Shown piece by piece: positions 1 through 6,738 of a stretch of 7,118 bases of DNA. Within the stretch, counting starts at the first letter, position 1; the number at the start of each line of letters is the position of its first letter. The translations under genes and the position numbers were made by a program. The stretch comes from Lachnospiraceae bacterium (lineage in GTDB: Bacteria > Bacillota > Clostridia > Lachnospirales > Lachnospiraceae), in contig JAGDCK010000235.1 of NCBI GenBank assembly GCA_017958585.1, forward strand, positions 1 to 7,118, written 5' to 3'. Below the pieces are notes generated by a model, which saw nothing but the letters and a program-made list of their open reading frames with translations, was not told where the DNA came from and ran no database searches.

Positions 1-560
1 AGTGCATCACTGCCTGCTGCCTCTGCGGCACGGGCCATCTCCGTAATGTCCGTGACATTGGGAGAAAGCTTCATGATAACAGGCTGCTTTGCATGCTTTT
101 TGATCTCGGAAGTGATATTGCAAAGGGCAACAGCCTTCTGACCAAAAGCGATGGCTCCTTCCTTTACATTAGGACAGCTGACATTTATCTCAAGCATGGA
201 AACATCATCTCTGTCGCTGAGTTTTTCCACAACTTCCACGTAATCCTTAACTGTTTTTCCACAGACATTCACGATAACCTTTGTATCGAAATCCTGTAAA
301 AATTTAAGGTCTCTTTCCATAAAAACATCCACGCCGGGATTTTGAAGACCTATGGCATTTAACATTCCGCCGTATACTTCCGTAACTCTCGGTGTGGGAT
401 TTCCCGGCCATGGCACATTTGACACGCCCTTAGTCACTACGGCGCCCAGTTTGTTTAAATCCACAAACTCGGAATATTCCATTCCGCTTCCGAAGGTTCC
501 GGAGGCTGTCATCACAGGATTCTTAAATGTAACTCCTGCTAAAGTAGTTGTCATATTCAT
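1..560 (-). CDS. pyrD: Dihydroorotate dehydrogenase B (NAD), catalytic subunit; 3' end outside window
   Basis: This is the FMN-containing subunit that oxidises dihydroorotate to orotate in the cytoplasm, the fourth step of de novo UMP synthesis. About 186 N-terminal residues are visible out of the roughly 300-310 usual for the family, so the C-terminal third lies beyond base 1. Visible family motifs are ASGTFG (about 19-24), VTKGVS (42-47), the NAIGLQNPG segment (68-76, substrate/FMN side) and EINVSCPN (124-131). Cys129 in the last motif is the catalytic base typical of class 1 enzymes, whereas class 2 enzymes have Ser. The start ATG shares one base with the pyrK stop codon (TGATG) and is preceded by GGAGGTGG (568-575) with 7 bases of spacing; an in-frame ATG two codons later has poorer spacing. 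Class 1B rather than 1A is inferred from the adjoining pyrK. The identity is very secure. Confidence 0.96.
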   Translation of the reverse strand, partial: MNMTTTLAGVTFKNPVMTASGTFGSGMEYSEFVDLNKLGAVVTKGVSNVPWPGNPTPRVTEVYGGMLNAIGLQNPGVDVFMERDLKFLQDFDTKVIVNVCGKTVKDYVEVVEKLSDRDDVSMLEINVSCPNVKEGAIAFGQKAVALCNITSEIKKHAKQPVIMKLSPNVTDITEMARAAEAAGSDA

Positions 561-1339
561 CAGATTTCCACCTCCGAAGCTAAAAATACAGGTCCGTCAG
601 TACAGATCCTGGCGTTGTTTACATGGGAATGGTGATCCACTTCCTTTGTCTTTACGACGCAGCCAAGACACGCTCCCACTCCACAGGCCATATGTTCCTC
701 GAGGGAGATATATGCGGGAACACCATTTTCTTCAGCGTACTTTTTTATGGCACGAAGCATGGGCATCGGACCGCAGGCATAGATGACATCACATTTTAAG
801 TCATTATCCGAAATGGCATTCATGACATTTCCTTTGCTTCCCACGCTGCCATCCTCTGTTGCTATATAAACTCTTCCGTATTTTTCAAAGTCCTCTCTGA
901 GGAAGGTCTTTGAATCCCTGTATCCCACGATGATCTGTGCATCCGGATCGCCGATCTGCTTTGCCAGCTGGAGAATGGGGGGAACACCGATACCGCCACC
1001 CATTAAAAATACTTTTTTACCCTCAGCCTTTTCAAAGGGGAAACCGTTTCCGAGAACTCCCAAAAGTTCCACATCTTCACCCTTTTCGTAGGATGAGAAC
1101 TCGTTTGTACCGGTATTCTCACCGTTATTTCTGTACACAAGCCGGAGGGCGGTTTTTTCTTTGTTCACCTCGCAGATAGAGATGGGACGGGGTAAAAGTT
1201 TACTCTTATCCTTTGTAAAAACCCCCACAAACTGTCCGGGTTTTGCATCTTTTGCAAGCTCTGTCTCAAGCCACATATCAAATATTCCCGGAGCGATCTC
1301 ACATTGAGATGTCAATCGGGCAATAACCTTCTTTTTCAC
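560..1339 (-). CDS. pyrK: Dihydroorotate dehydrogenase B (NAD), electron-transfer subunit
   Basis: This subunit carries FAD and a 2Fe-2S cluster and passes electrons from PyrD's FMN to NAD. It has 259 residues, normal for the family. In order: an N-terminal flavin-binding beta-barrel with PGQFVGV (34-40) and LPRPISI (49-55, FAD binding); a nucleotide-binding domain starting at MGGGIGVPP (113-121) with YACGPMPML (187-195); and a C-terminal cluster site with cysteines 219, 224, 227 and 246 (CX4CX2CX18C). The start is taken as GTG because it has AGGAGG 7 bases upstream and overlaps the pyrC stop as GTGA. The frame stays open upstream to an ATG inside pyrC, but that extension adds 25 residues of antisense-like sequence and has no comparable ribosome site. 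The GTGA overlap upstream and TGATG overlap downstream suggest translational coupling, fitting subunits needed in equal amounts with PyrD. Confidence 0.96.
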   Translation of the reverse strand: MKKKVIARLTSQCEIAPGIFDMWLETELAKDAKPGQFVGVFTKDKSKLLPRPISICEVNKEKTALRLVYRNNGENTGTNEFSSYEKGEDVELLGVLGNGFPFEKAEGKKVFLMGGGIGVPPILQLAKQIGDPDAQIIVGYRDSKTFLREDFEKYGRVYIATEDGSVGSKGNVMNAISDNDLKCDVIYACGPMPMLRAIKKYAEENGVPAYISLEEHMACGVGACLGCVVKTKEVDHHSHVNNARICTDGPVFLASEVEI

Positions 1340-2631
1340 AAGCAATCCTCCTCGTAGTTTTCTGCGGTGTATACTATCACACCTCTTGCCACGGTTGCAA
1401 TAACTTTTCCGCAAAGCTCAGTTCCGGTAAACGGTGTGTTTGATGACTTTGAAGCATATTCAATGGGAACCCATCTCTTAAGCGGATCAAAGATACACAG
1501 ATCTCCGGGGCCTCCCTCAGCGATATAACCCGCATCAATGTTATAGAGATCCGCAGGGTTTGTACTCATCTTTTTGATCAGTTCCTTCATGGAAAGATAC
1601 CCTTCGTTTACCAGATTGGTGATACCAAGTGACAGGGAAGTCTCAAGCCCTATGATACCGCTCGGAGCCTCAGTGATGGGCTTATCCTGTTCCTCCTTTG
1701 CATGAGGAGCGTGGTCAGTTGCGATTATATCTATGACACCGTCTCTTAATCCCTCGATGAGAGCAAGCCTGTCTGCTTCCGTCCTTAAAGGCGGATTCAT
1801 CTTTGCGTTGGTTCCGTGTTTTATCACCGCTTCCTCAGTGAGGGAAAAATGGTGAGGCGTTACCTCCGCATGGACATTTACACCTTTGTCAAGTGCTTCC
1901 CTTATAAGGTCCACTGTCTCCTTTGCAGAGATGTGCTGGATCTCTATGCAGGCTCCTGTCTCCAATGCAAGCTCCAGATCTCTTTTTACCAAAGAAACTT
2001 CCGCCTCTCTTGGCGAACCGCCGATACCAAAATACTCTGAGGCCTTTCCTCTGTTTACGCCGTTATTTTCTATGAGTGCAGGGTCTTCTTCATGGAAGCT
2101 CAAAGGCACATCCAAAGCCTTTGCCTTTTTCATGGCCTCTTTTACCAGTTCCCCGTTTTTAAGAGGGATTCCGTCATCCGTAAATCCAACCGCACCCATC
2201 TTTTTCAGATTCTTCATGTCGGTGATCTCTTCACCCTTCATTCCCAAAGTCACATTGGCGCAGGCATATACGTTTATATCGGTCTGGAGCCCCTTATCCA
2301 GGCAATACCGCAAAGTTTCAGCGTTATCGATCGTGGGCTTTGTGTTTGCCATCATGATAACGGATGTAAATCCGCCCTTTGCAGCTGCCTTTGCCCCTGT
2401 AAAAATATCCTCCTTGTGGGTAAAGCCGGGATCCCTGAAATGCACATGGTCATCCACAAGCCCCGGTGCGACGATAAGGTCTGTAGCATCAAACACTTCA
2501 GCCTCGGGATCGCTTATATTTCCCATGGGAGCGATCTTTTTTATTTTTCCGTCCTCTATCAGTATATCCCTCTTTCCCGAAAGATCCGTTCCCGGGTCAC
2601 AGACATATCCGTTCCTTATCAGAAGTTTCAT
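1336..2631 (-). CDS. pyrC: Dihydroorotase (class I, zinc amidohydrolase)
   Basis: The enzyme cyclises N-carbamoyl-L-aspartate to dihydroorotate, the third step of pyrimidine synthesis, in the cytoplasm. At 431 residues it matches the Bacillus-type PyrC length (about 428). The amidohydrolase barrel shows DHVHFRDPG (61-69), whose His62 and His64 bind metal and whose Arg66 contacts substrate; MMANTKPT (93-100, Asn96); TDDG (151-154), where class I enzymes use Asp instead of carboxylated Lys to bridge metals; His180; IQHISA (231-236, His233); MNPPLR (278-283); and ATDHAPH (304-310) with catalytic Asp306. No key residue is missing. The chosen ATG has GGAGG 9 bases upstream. A more upstream in-frame ATG at 2673 would add 14 residues (with WW and charged residues unlike the family), but it lies upstream of the predicted transcription start and is rejected. 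It is the first gene of the pyrC-pyrK-pyrD operon. Confidence 0.97.
   Translation of the reverse strand: MKLLIRNGYVCDPGTDLSGKRDILIEDGKIKKIAPMGNISDPEAEVFDATDLIVAPGLVDDHVHFRDPGFTHKEDIFTGAKAAAKGGFTSVIMMANTKPTIDNAETLRYCLDKGLQTDINVYACANVTLGMKGEEITDMKNLKKMGAVGFTDDGIPLKNGELVKEAMKKAKALDVPLSFHEEDPALIENNGVNRGKASEYFGIGGSPREAEVSLVKRDLELALETGACIEIQHISAKETVDLIREALDKGVNVHAEVTPHHFSLTEEAVIKHGTNAKMNPPLRTEADRLALIEGLRDGVIDIIATDHAPHAKEEQDKPITEAPSGIIGLETSLSLGITNLVNEGYLSMKELIKKMSTNPADLYNIDAGYIAEGGPGDLCIFDPLKRWVPIEYASKSSNTPFTGTELCGKVIATVARGVIVYTAENYEEDCL
1347..1352 (-). promoter_or_regulatory. Ribosome binding site of pyrK, inside the end of pyrC
   Basis: A perfect AGGAGG on the minus strand, within the last codons of pyrC (encoding the EED stretch near its C-terminus), stands 7 bases before the GTG of pyrK. 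It decides the start: no such signal precedes the more upstream in-frame ATG. Because it sits inside a translated region and the start overlaps the pyrC stop, pyrK translation is probably coupled to pyrC. Confidence 0.85.
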
Positions 2632-2640
2632 AAAATAAAG

Positions 2641-2645
2641 CCTCC
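2641..2645 (-). promoter_or_regulatory. Ribosome binding site of pyrC
   Basis: GGAGG on the minus strand lies 9 bases before the ATG at 2631. It supports this start over the in-frame ATG at 2673, which has no ribosome site and falls upstream of the predicted transcription start. Confidence 0.8.
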
Positions 2646-2663
2646 ATATATTTTTCTTCCACC

Positions 2664-2692
2664 ATTCTAACACAGAATTTAAAAATTCTTCA
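2664..2692 (-). promoter_or_regulatory. Candidate promoter of the pyrCKD operon
   Basis: On the minus strand an extended -10 reads TGTTAGAAT (2672-2664; TAGAAT differs from TATAAT at one position). It has a 17-base spacer to a weak -35, TGAAGA (2692-2687). The predicted start of transcription is near 2657, giving a leader of roughly 25 bases that contains little besides the ribosome site. The weak -35 with a TG-extended -10 is a plausible sigma-A arrangement. This is a by-eye call; the start site is not proven. Confidence 0.6.
2674..2689. repeat. Perfect 7+7 palindrome inside the pyr promoter (possible operator)
   Basis: AGAATTT and AAATTCT form a perfect inverted repeat separated by two bases. 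It lies almost wholly in the spacer between the -35 and -10 of the candidate pyrC promoter. Its position suits a repressor operator, but it is AT-rich, such repeats arise by chance, and I do not recognise it as the site of a named regulator. Confidence 0.4.
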
Positions 2693-2703
2693 CTTTTTAT
2701 TTA

Positions 2704-2732
2704 TATACACCTATTTTCAATTATGCTATACT
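2704..2732 (+). promoter_or_regulatory. Candidate promoter of the plsC operon
   Basis: An extended -10, TGCTATACT (2724-2732; hexamer TATACT), stands 17 bases after a -35-like TATACA (2704-2709, four of six matches to TTGACA). Transcription would begin near 2739, giving a leader of about 30 bases before plsC. Its -35 is only 11 bases from the -35 of the divergent pyr promoter. No FapR-like operator was recognised. Confidence 0.6.
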
Positions 2733-2768
2733 TTACGTGCAAACAAGGCTTATCGAAAGGAATTAACC

Positions 2769-3512
2769 ATGATACGTTCAATCCTTATGATCATATATTT
2801 TATAATAATCGCAATACTGTCCCTGCCTCTGCTCCTCATCTTTTTCATTGTGGGGCTTTTCAAACCCGAAGCCAAGGCAAACGCTTCGCTCTTTGTGGTA
2901 AAGATCGTGTTTAACACCATTCTCTTTATCGCAGGCGTTAAGCTTACCGTTATCGGCGAGGAAAACGTTCCCACGGACAGGCCGGTATTCTACGTTGGAA
3001 ACCACAGAAGCTATTTTGATACCGTGATGACCATGGCCCGCGTGCCAAGAGTCACATGCTATGTGGCTAAAAAACAGGTAAAGAGCTTCCCGATATTAAA
3101 TCTTTGGATGATGAACCTGCACTGTCTTTTCCTTGACAGAGATGATATCAAGCAGGGATTAAAGACCATCATCGAGGCGATAGACCTTATAAAAAACGGC
3201 ACCTCGGTATGCATATTCCCCGAGGGCACAAGAAGCCGTGTTCCCGACGAATTCCTGCCCTTCAAGGAGGGAAGCTTCAAGGTTGCCACAAAGAGCGGTG
3301 CTCCCATCGTTCCCATGACGATCGTAAACTCCTCTTCTATATTTGAGGATCACATTCCCTTCCTCAAAAAGTCAAAGGTCATTTTGGAATACGGAAAGCC
3401 AATATATCCCGAAGAACTTGAAAAAGAAGAACTTAAAAAGATCGGTGCCTATACCGAAAATATCATAAAGGAAACCTATTTCAAGAATAAAGAACTGTTA
3501 AAGACTCTGTAG
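2769..3512 (+). CDS. plsC: 1-acyl-sn-glycerol-3-phosphate acyltransferase (PlsC/LPLAT family)
   Basis: This membrane-associated enzyme transfers an acyl chain to the sn-2 position of lysophosphatidic acid to give phosphatidic acid, the precursor of all glycerophospholipids. The protein has 247 residues, normal for PlsC. The N-terminus holds a long hydrophobic segment (about 3-30), followed by a second apolar stretch (about 40-58). All four family motifs are present: NHRSYFD (78-84) with the catalytic HX4D pair His79/Asp84; FLDRDD (121-126); FPEGTRS (150-156), which binds the glycerol phosphate; and APIVPM (178-183). The ATG is preceded by AAAGGA (2756-2761) at a suitable distance and by its own candidate promoter. 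The next gene starts 11 bases after its stop, so the two are probably co-transcribed. Other LPLAT-superfamily acyltransferases share these motifs, so substrate specificity is inferred from the family and not shown directly. Confidence 0.9.
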   Translation: MIRSILMIIYFIIIAILSLPLLLIFFIVGLFKPEAKANASLFVVKIVFNTILFIAGVKLTVIGEENVPTDRPVFYVGNHRSYFDTVMTMARVPRVTCYVAKKQVKSFPILNLWMMNLHCLFLDRDDIKQGLKTIIEAIDLIKNGTSVCIFPEGTRSRVPDEFLPFKEGSFKVATKSGAPIVPMTIVNSSSIFEDHIPFLKKSKVILEYGKPIYPEELEKEELKKIGAYTENIIKETYFKNKELLKTL

Positions 3513-3523
3513 GAAAGATCTTC

Positions 3524-5230
3524 ATGAAACATAAAAAATATCTTACAACCGCAGTAAAATATCTCTTTGCTCTCTTACTTACCTTTGCAGGGCTGAAAAA
3601 CTTTAAATATCCCGGCTCCCTCCTTCTTTCAATGGGGGAGCTTTTTTCAGTGATATTTTTAAGTGATGTCCTCCTTAGAAAGAGTAAATATTTCAATGTG
3701 CTGAATTCCATTCTGATATTACTGTACAATGCCCAGATGCTGGTACTTTTCTTTGGCGGAAGCTTTATCACCCTGGTGATGCTTCAAAACCTTGCAAGCG
3801 TACAGGACCTGGCAGGAAAACTCTTTATATATTCATTGGGTATCATACTGGTGCTTGTCTTTTCTTTCCTTCCCGTAAAACCAACAGAATACATAGGACC
3901 ATTAAAAACAGAAAAGATTTCGCTCTTTGCAGGTCTTTTCCTGATCATTATAAGGGGCATTTTACTCTTTGTATTTCCGGGAGGGGAGACTCCCCTTGGA
4001 GGCTACATCGATTTATCCGGTCAGTACAAGGATCACAGACAGCTTTTAAAAATGGTGGAACTTAACACCAGACAAAACGATACTGAAACAGATGTCCTCC
4101 TCTCCACTCTAAGCACTGAGGCAGATTTTAGCGCAGATGAAGCATCGCAGGATACGGAAGAAGAAAAAATTTCAGGTACGATACTTGTAACGAATGTGGA
4201 GGAATCTCCAAAGAATGTGGCCCATCCCGTGATAAACGGAAACCCCAACGTGATCCTGATCTTTACGGAAGGACTGTCCCAAAACATAGTGTCCGACGAG
4301 AGGGGCATCATGCCCAATGTGGCTAAGCTGGAGGGAACTTATTTATCTTTTGAAAACTATTACAATCACACCTTTGCCACCTACAGGGGTATACAGGGTC
4401 AGCTTTTTTCCGGGCATCAGTTAAATGACACCGACAAAAATAACCTCCCTTCCCTCATGAGCGTCCTGAAAAAAAGAGGGTACTACACGGAAATGATAAA
4501 TACCGAGCCGGCAAATGAGATGTTTACCGGATATTTACGGGATCTGGGATTTGATGAGTGTATTGAAAAGGAGCCGCCGACAGAAAACCTCTTAGACGCC
4601 CTCACTGATGCACAGGCTTACGACCTGTTATTTGACGAAGCAGAAAGACTTGAAAATGATGCAACACCGTTTTTCCTGTGCATTTATACCTTTGGCACCC
4701 ACGTAAGTCTGGATTCCCCGGATCACAAATTCGGAGACGGGGAGAATAATGTGTTAAACAGATTTTATAACGCGGATATGCAGTTTGGAAATTTTATGGA
4801 TAAACTAAGAGAAAGTGGTTTAGATAAAGATACCCTCGTCGTATTTACGGGAGATCATGCAACTTTCAGTGATGAGGATTACAAAAAAGCTTTCCCCGAA
4901 TATGAGAGAGCATGTAGCGATGTGGACGAAGTTCCATTATTGTTTATCTTTGAAGGATTAAGCCTGCAGGTGGATGCCGCAGGCAGAAATTCCCTGGACA
5001 TGGCACCCACACTGCTTGACCTCTTGGGACTTACCTCCCCTGACAGTTTTATGGGAACATCACTGTTTGAAAAAGAGCTGGACAACATGGCTCCGGATAA
5101 ATATTTCTGGGATCCCACATACATGAAATACACCGGAAATGACAGTGTGGAAGACATAAGCGGTAACACCGCATCACTTATTTTCAGTAAGATCGCAAAA
5201 TACCTGGCTGATAAAAAAGTGCCACAATAA
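3524..5230 (+). CDS. LtaS-like membrane phosphoglycerol transferase / sulfatase-family protein
   Basis: A 568-residue polytopic membrane protein with an extracytoplasmic alkaline-phosphatase/sulfatase-superfamily domain. Hydrophobic segments lie near 7-25, 33-51, 58-90 (one or two passes), 101-116 and 132-152, matching the five-helix layout of lipoteichoic acid synthase. An acidic, Ser/Thr-rich linker follows (about 180-215), then the catalytic domain from NVILIFTEG (242-250). Likely active-site residues by comparison with LtaS are Glu249 (metal), Thr286 in FATYRG (nucleophile), His393 in FGTHVS, and Asp444-His445 in FTGDHAT (metal). The Cys-x-Pro-x-Arg signature of true sulfatases is absent, so a Thr-based phosphotransferase is favoured. 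The start has AGGAAAG overlapping the plsC stop. The stop codon lies inside the terminator stem. The probable role is moving glycerophosphate or a similar head group from a membrane lipid to an acceptor outside the cell; the actual polymer or lipid substrate is unknown. Confidence 0.82.
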   Translation: MKHKKYLTTAVKYLFALLLTFAGLKNFKYPGSLLLSMGELFSVIFLSDVLLRKSKYFNVLNSILILLYNAQMLVLFFGGSFITLVMLQNLASVQDLAGKLFIYSLGIILVLVFSFLPVKPTEYIGPLKTEKISLFAGLFLIIIRGILLFVFPGGETPLGGYIDLSGQYKDHRQLLKMVELNTRQNDTETDVLLSTLSTEADFSADEASQDTEEEKISGTILVTNVEESPKNVAHPVINGNPNVILIFTEGLSQNIVSDERGIMPNVAKLEGTYLSFENYYNHTFATYRGIQGQLFSGHQLNDTDKNNLPSLMSVLKKRGYYTEMINTEPANEMFTGYLRDLGFDECIEKEPPTENLLDALTDAQAYDLLFDEAERLENDATPFFLCIYTFGTHVSLDSPDHKFGDGENNVLNRFYNADMQFGNFMDKLRESGLDKDTLVVFTGDHATFSDEDYKKAFPEYERACSDVDEVPLLFIFEGLSLQVDAAGRNSLDMAPTLLDLLGLTSPDSFMGTSLFEKELDNMAPDKYFWDPTYMKYTGNDSVEDISGNTASLIFSKIAKYLADKKVPQ

Positions 5231-5254
5231 ACAATATCGTTTATTGTGGCATTT
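5217..5254. terminator. Shared hairpin terminator between two convergent genes
   Basis: GCCACAATAAAC (5221-5232) and GTTTATTGTGGC (5239-5250) are perfect 12-base complements around a 6-base loop. Four further pairs, one of them G-U, can extend the base of the stem to 5217 and 5254. On the minus strand the hairpin is followed by six T (5218-5213), a classic intrinsic terminator for murF. On the plus strand the following tract ATTTAATATGGTTTT is only moderately T-rich, so termination of the LtaS-like gene may be weaker. The TAA of the LtaS-like gene (5228-5230) lies within the left arm. Confidence 0.87.
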
Positions 5255-5282
5255 AATATGGTTTTCTATATGATTTTCAAAC

Positions 5283-6704
5283 CTATTTTAACAGCTCTAC
5301 CAGATTCTCTGTAAATTTCATTCCGTGGGAAGCTTTTACAAGAACCGTTGCGCCGTCGGGGATGATACTTTTTCGTCCTGTTTTTATGTCATCCACAAGT
5401 TTTCCCACTTCTTCATAGTATCTTACATCCATGGCAGGATTTATCTTTTTGGCACCATTATACATATTGATGCTGTTTTTTCCGACACAGATAAGTCTGT
5501 CAAGTTCTGTGGAAGCGGCATATTCTCCCACTTCCCTGTGAAGGTTGTCACTGTTTTCCCCAAGTTCAAACATGTCACCAAGGATCGCTGTCTTAAATGT
5601 GTCCGCCATCATGAGAAGATCAAGGGATGACTTCATGGAAGCGGGATTTGCATTGTAGCAGTCATCTATTAGCACATAGTCTGAGCACTTGATGATATTA
5701 TTTCTGCCGGGAAGAGGTTTTATGGAAGAGATCCCACGCAGGATTTCCTCGTTGTTAAGTCCAAGTTCCTTTCCCACAAGGGCTGCAGCTGTGGCATTTA
5801 TCACCATGTGGATACCCGGCATGGGGATGTGTGCCTGCAGCTTTTCGTCGCCAATATTTATCGAAGCTTCCGAACCGAAAAGTTTTTTGCTTATTATATT
5901 ATCCGCAAAGGCTGCCTTTTCCTCACCCGGGAAAAGACCGAAAAATAATGGCTTTCTTCCTCCGGGAGTACGGTTTTTGTCAACTGTTATGAGTTTATCG
6001 TCATCACCGTTTAAGATAACGGTTCCGGTTTTTGGCATGTTGTCAAAGATCTCTGTCTTTGCCCTCAGTACTCCGTCTCTGTCCCCAAGGTTTTCAAGAT
6101 GGCAGTTTCCGATATTTGTGATAACGGCGATATCAGGTTTTACCATAGATGACAATCTGTGCATCTCCTCAAAATCAGAGATACCCATTTCCACGACGGC
6201 AACCTCTGTATCCTCAGTGATCCTCATAAGAGTAAGGGGAACACCGATCTCATTATTGAAATTTCCTTCTGTCTTTAAAACATTATATTTTGCGGAGAGA
6301 ACACCTGCTATAAACTCCTTTGTGGAAGTCTTTCCCACACTGCCGGTTATACCTACTACGGGAATATTCAAGGTCTCTCTGTAGCTCTTTGCGATCTCTT
6401 TAAGGGAAATAAATGCATCCTTTACCAGGATAAAATTACCCCACAAACTTTTGTCAACTCCGTAAAGTTTTTCAACTTCCTCAGGAGTCTTTTCCGTGAT
6501 CACAAGGGCTGCACCTTTTTCAAAAACCTGACCTATAAACTTGTGCGCATCGACTTTTTCGCCCACGGTTGCCAAAAAGACACTGTCTTTTTTTACAAGT
6601 CTAGAATCGATCACAGCGCCGCTAATGCGGTTTTCAAGGCATTCCTGCAAAATATGTGCTTCGCCTTTTACGGCATCTTTTACATCTCTTAAAGTAAATC
6701 TCAT
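5283..6704 (-). CDS. murF: UDP-MurNAc-tripeptide:D-alanyl-D-alanine ligase
   Basis: This ATP-dependent cytoplasmic Mur ligase adds D-Ala-D-Ala to UDP-MurNAc-tripeptide and completes the pentapeptide precursor of peptidoglycan. It has 473 residues, close to the family norm. The N-terminal substrate domain includes GAVIDSRLVKKDSVFLA (29-45). The central ATPase domain has the P-loop GITGSVGKTSTKE (118-130), TEGNFNNEIGVPLTL (145-159), VEMG (171-174) and NIGNCHLENLG (197-207). The C-terminal domain has DDCYNANPASM (347-357), LGDMFELGE (375-383) and KASHGMKFTE (457-466). The ATG chosen has AGGA 6 bases upstream and begins the usual MRFTLRDV-type N-terminus. An in-frame ATG at 6752 would add 16 residues and overlap the end of ddl, and is rejected. 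The gene follows ddl by 34 bases with no visible terminator between, so the two probably form one transcript that makes and then uses the dipeptide. Confidence 0.97.
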   Translation of the reverse strand: MRFTLRDVKDAVKGEAHILQECLENRISGAVIDSRLVKKDSVFLATVGEKVDAHKFIGQVFEKGAALVITEKTPEEVEKLYGVDKSLWGNFILVKDAFISLKEIAKSYRETLNIPVVGITGSVGKTSTKEFIAGVLSAKYNVLKTEGNFNNEIGVPLTLMRITEDTEVAVVEMGISDFEEMHRLSSMVKPDIAVITNIGNCHLENLGDRDGVLRAKTEIFDNMPKTGTVILNGDDDKLITVDKNRTPGGRKPLFFGLFPGEEKAAFADNIISKKLFGSEASINIGDEKLQAHIPMPGIHMVINATAAALVGKELGLNNEEILRGISSIKPLPGRNNIIKCSDYVLIDDCYNANPASMKSSLDLLMMADTFKTAILGDMFELGENSDNLHREVGEYAASTELDRLICVGKNSINMYNGAKKINPAMDVRYYEEVGKLVDDIKTGRKSIIPDGATVLVKASHGMKFTENLVELLK

Positions 6705-6710
6705 AATAAA

Positions 6711-6714
6711 TCCT
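6711..6714 (-). promoter_or_regulatory. Ribosome binding site of murF
   Basis: AGGA (within AGCAGGA) on the minus strand stands 6 bases before the ATG at 6704, in the 34-base gap after ddl. It supports this start over the upstream in-frame ATG at 6752, which lies inside ddl. The match is weaker than at the pyr genes. Confidence 0.6.
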
Positions 6715-6738
6715 GCTCCGTTTTTAGCAAAATCCTGT

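Noticed and set aside
93..299. 68-codon plus-strand frame opposite pyrD
   Set aside because: It is antisense to the conserved FMN/substrate region of PyrD, has no ribosome site and no recognisable family.
1886..2670. Long open frames on the plus strand opposite pyrC (up to 250 codons)
   Set aside because: They lie antisense to a fully recognisable dihydroorotase, show no family motifs, and have Ser/Phe-rich compositions typical of the complement of a coding strand.
2632..2673. Upstream ATG extending pyrC by 14 residues
   Set aside because: It would lie upstream of the predicted transcription start and overlap the promoter; the downstream ATG has GGAGG and matches the family N-terminus.
3982..3996. 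GC-rich palindrome AGGGGAG-A-CTCCCCT within the LtaS-like gene
   Set aside because: It could form a small hairpin, but no T-run follows on either strand and it encodes an ordinary Gly/Pro turn after the last membrane segment, so it is probably coincidental.
3524..5230. True arylsulfatase identity for the membrane protein
   Set aside because: The formylglycine signature Cys-x-Pro-x-Arg is absent; the Thr in FATYRG and the multi-helix N-terminus fit phosphotransferases of the LtaS type better.
5689..6384. 231-codon open frame on the plus strand opposite murF
   Set aside because: It is antisense to the conserved ATPase core of MurF, with low-complexity Ser/Phe/Ile composition and no recognisable domain.
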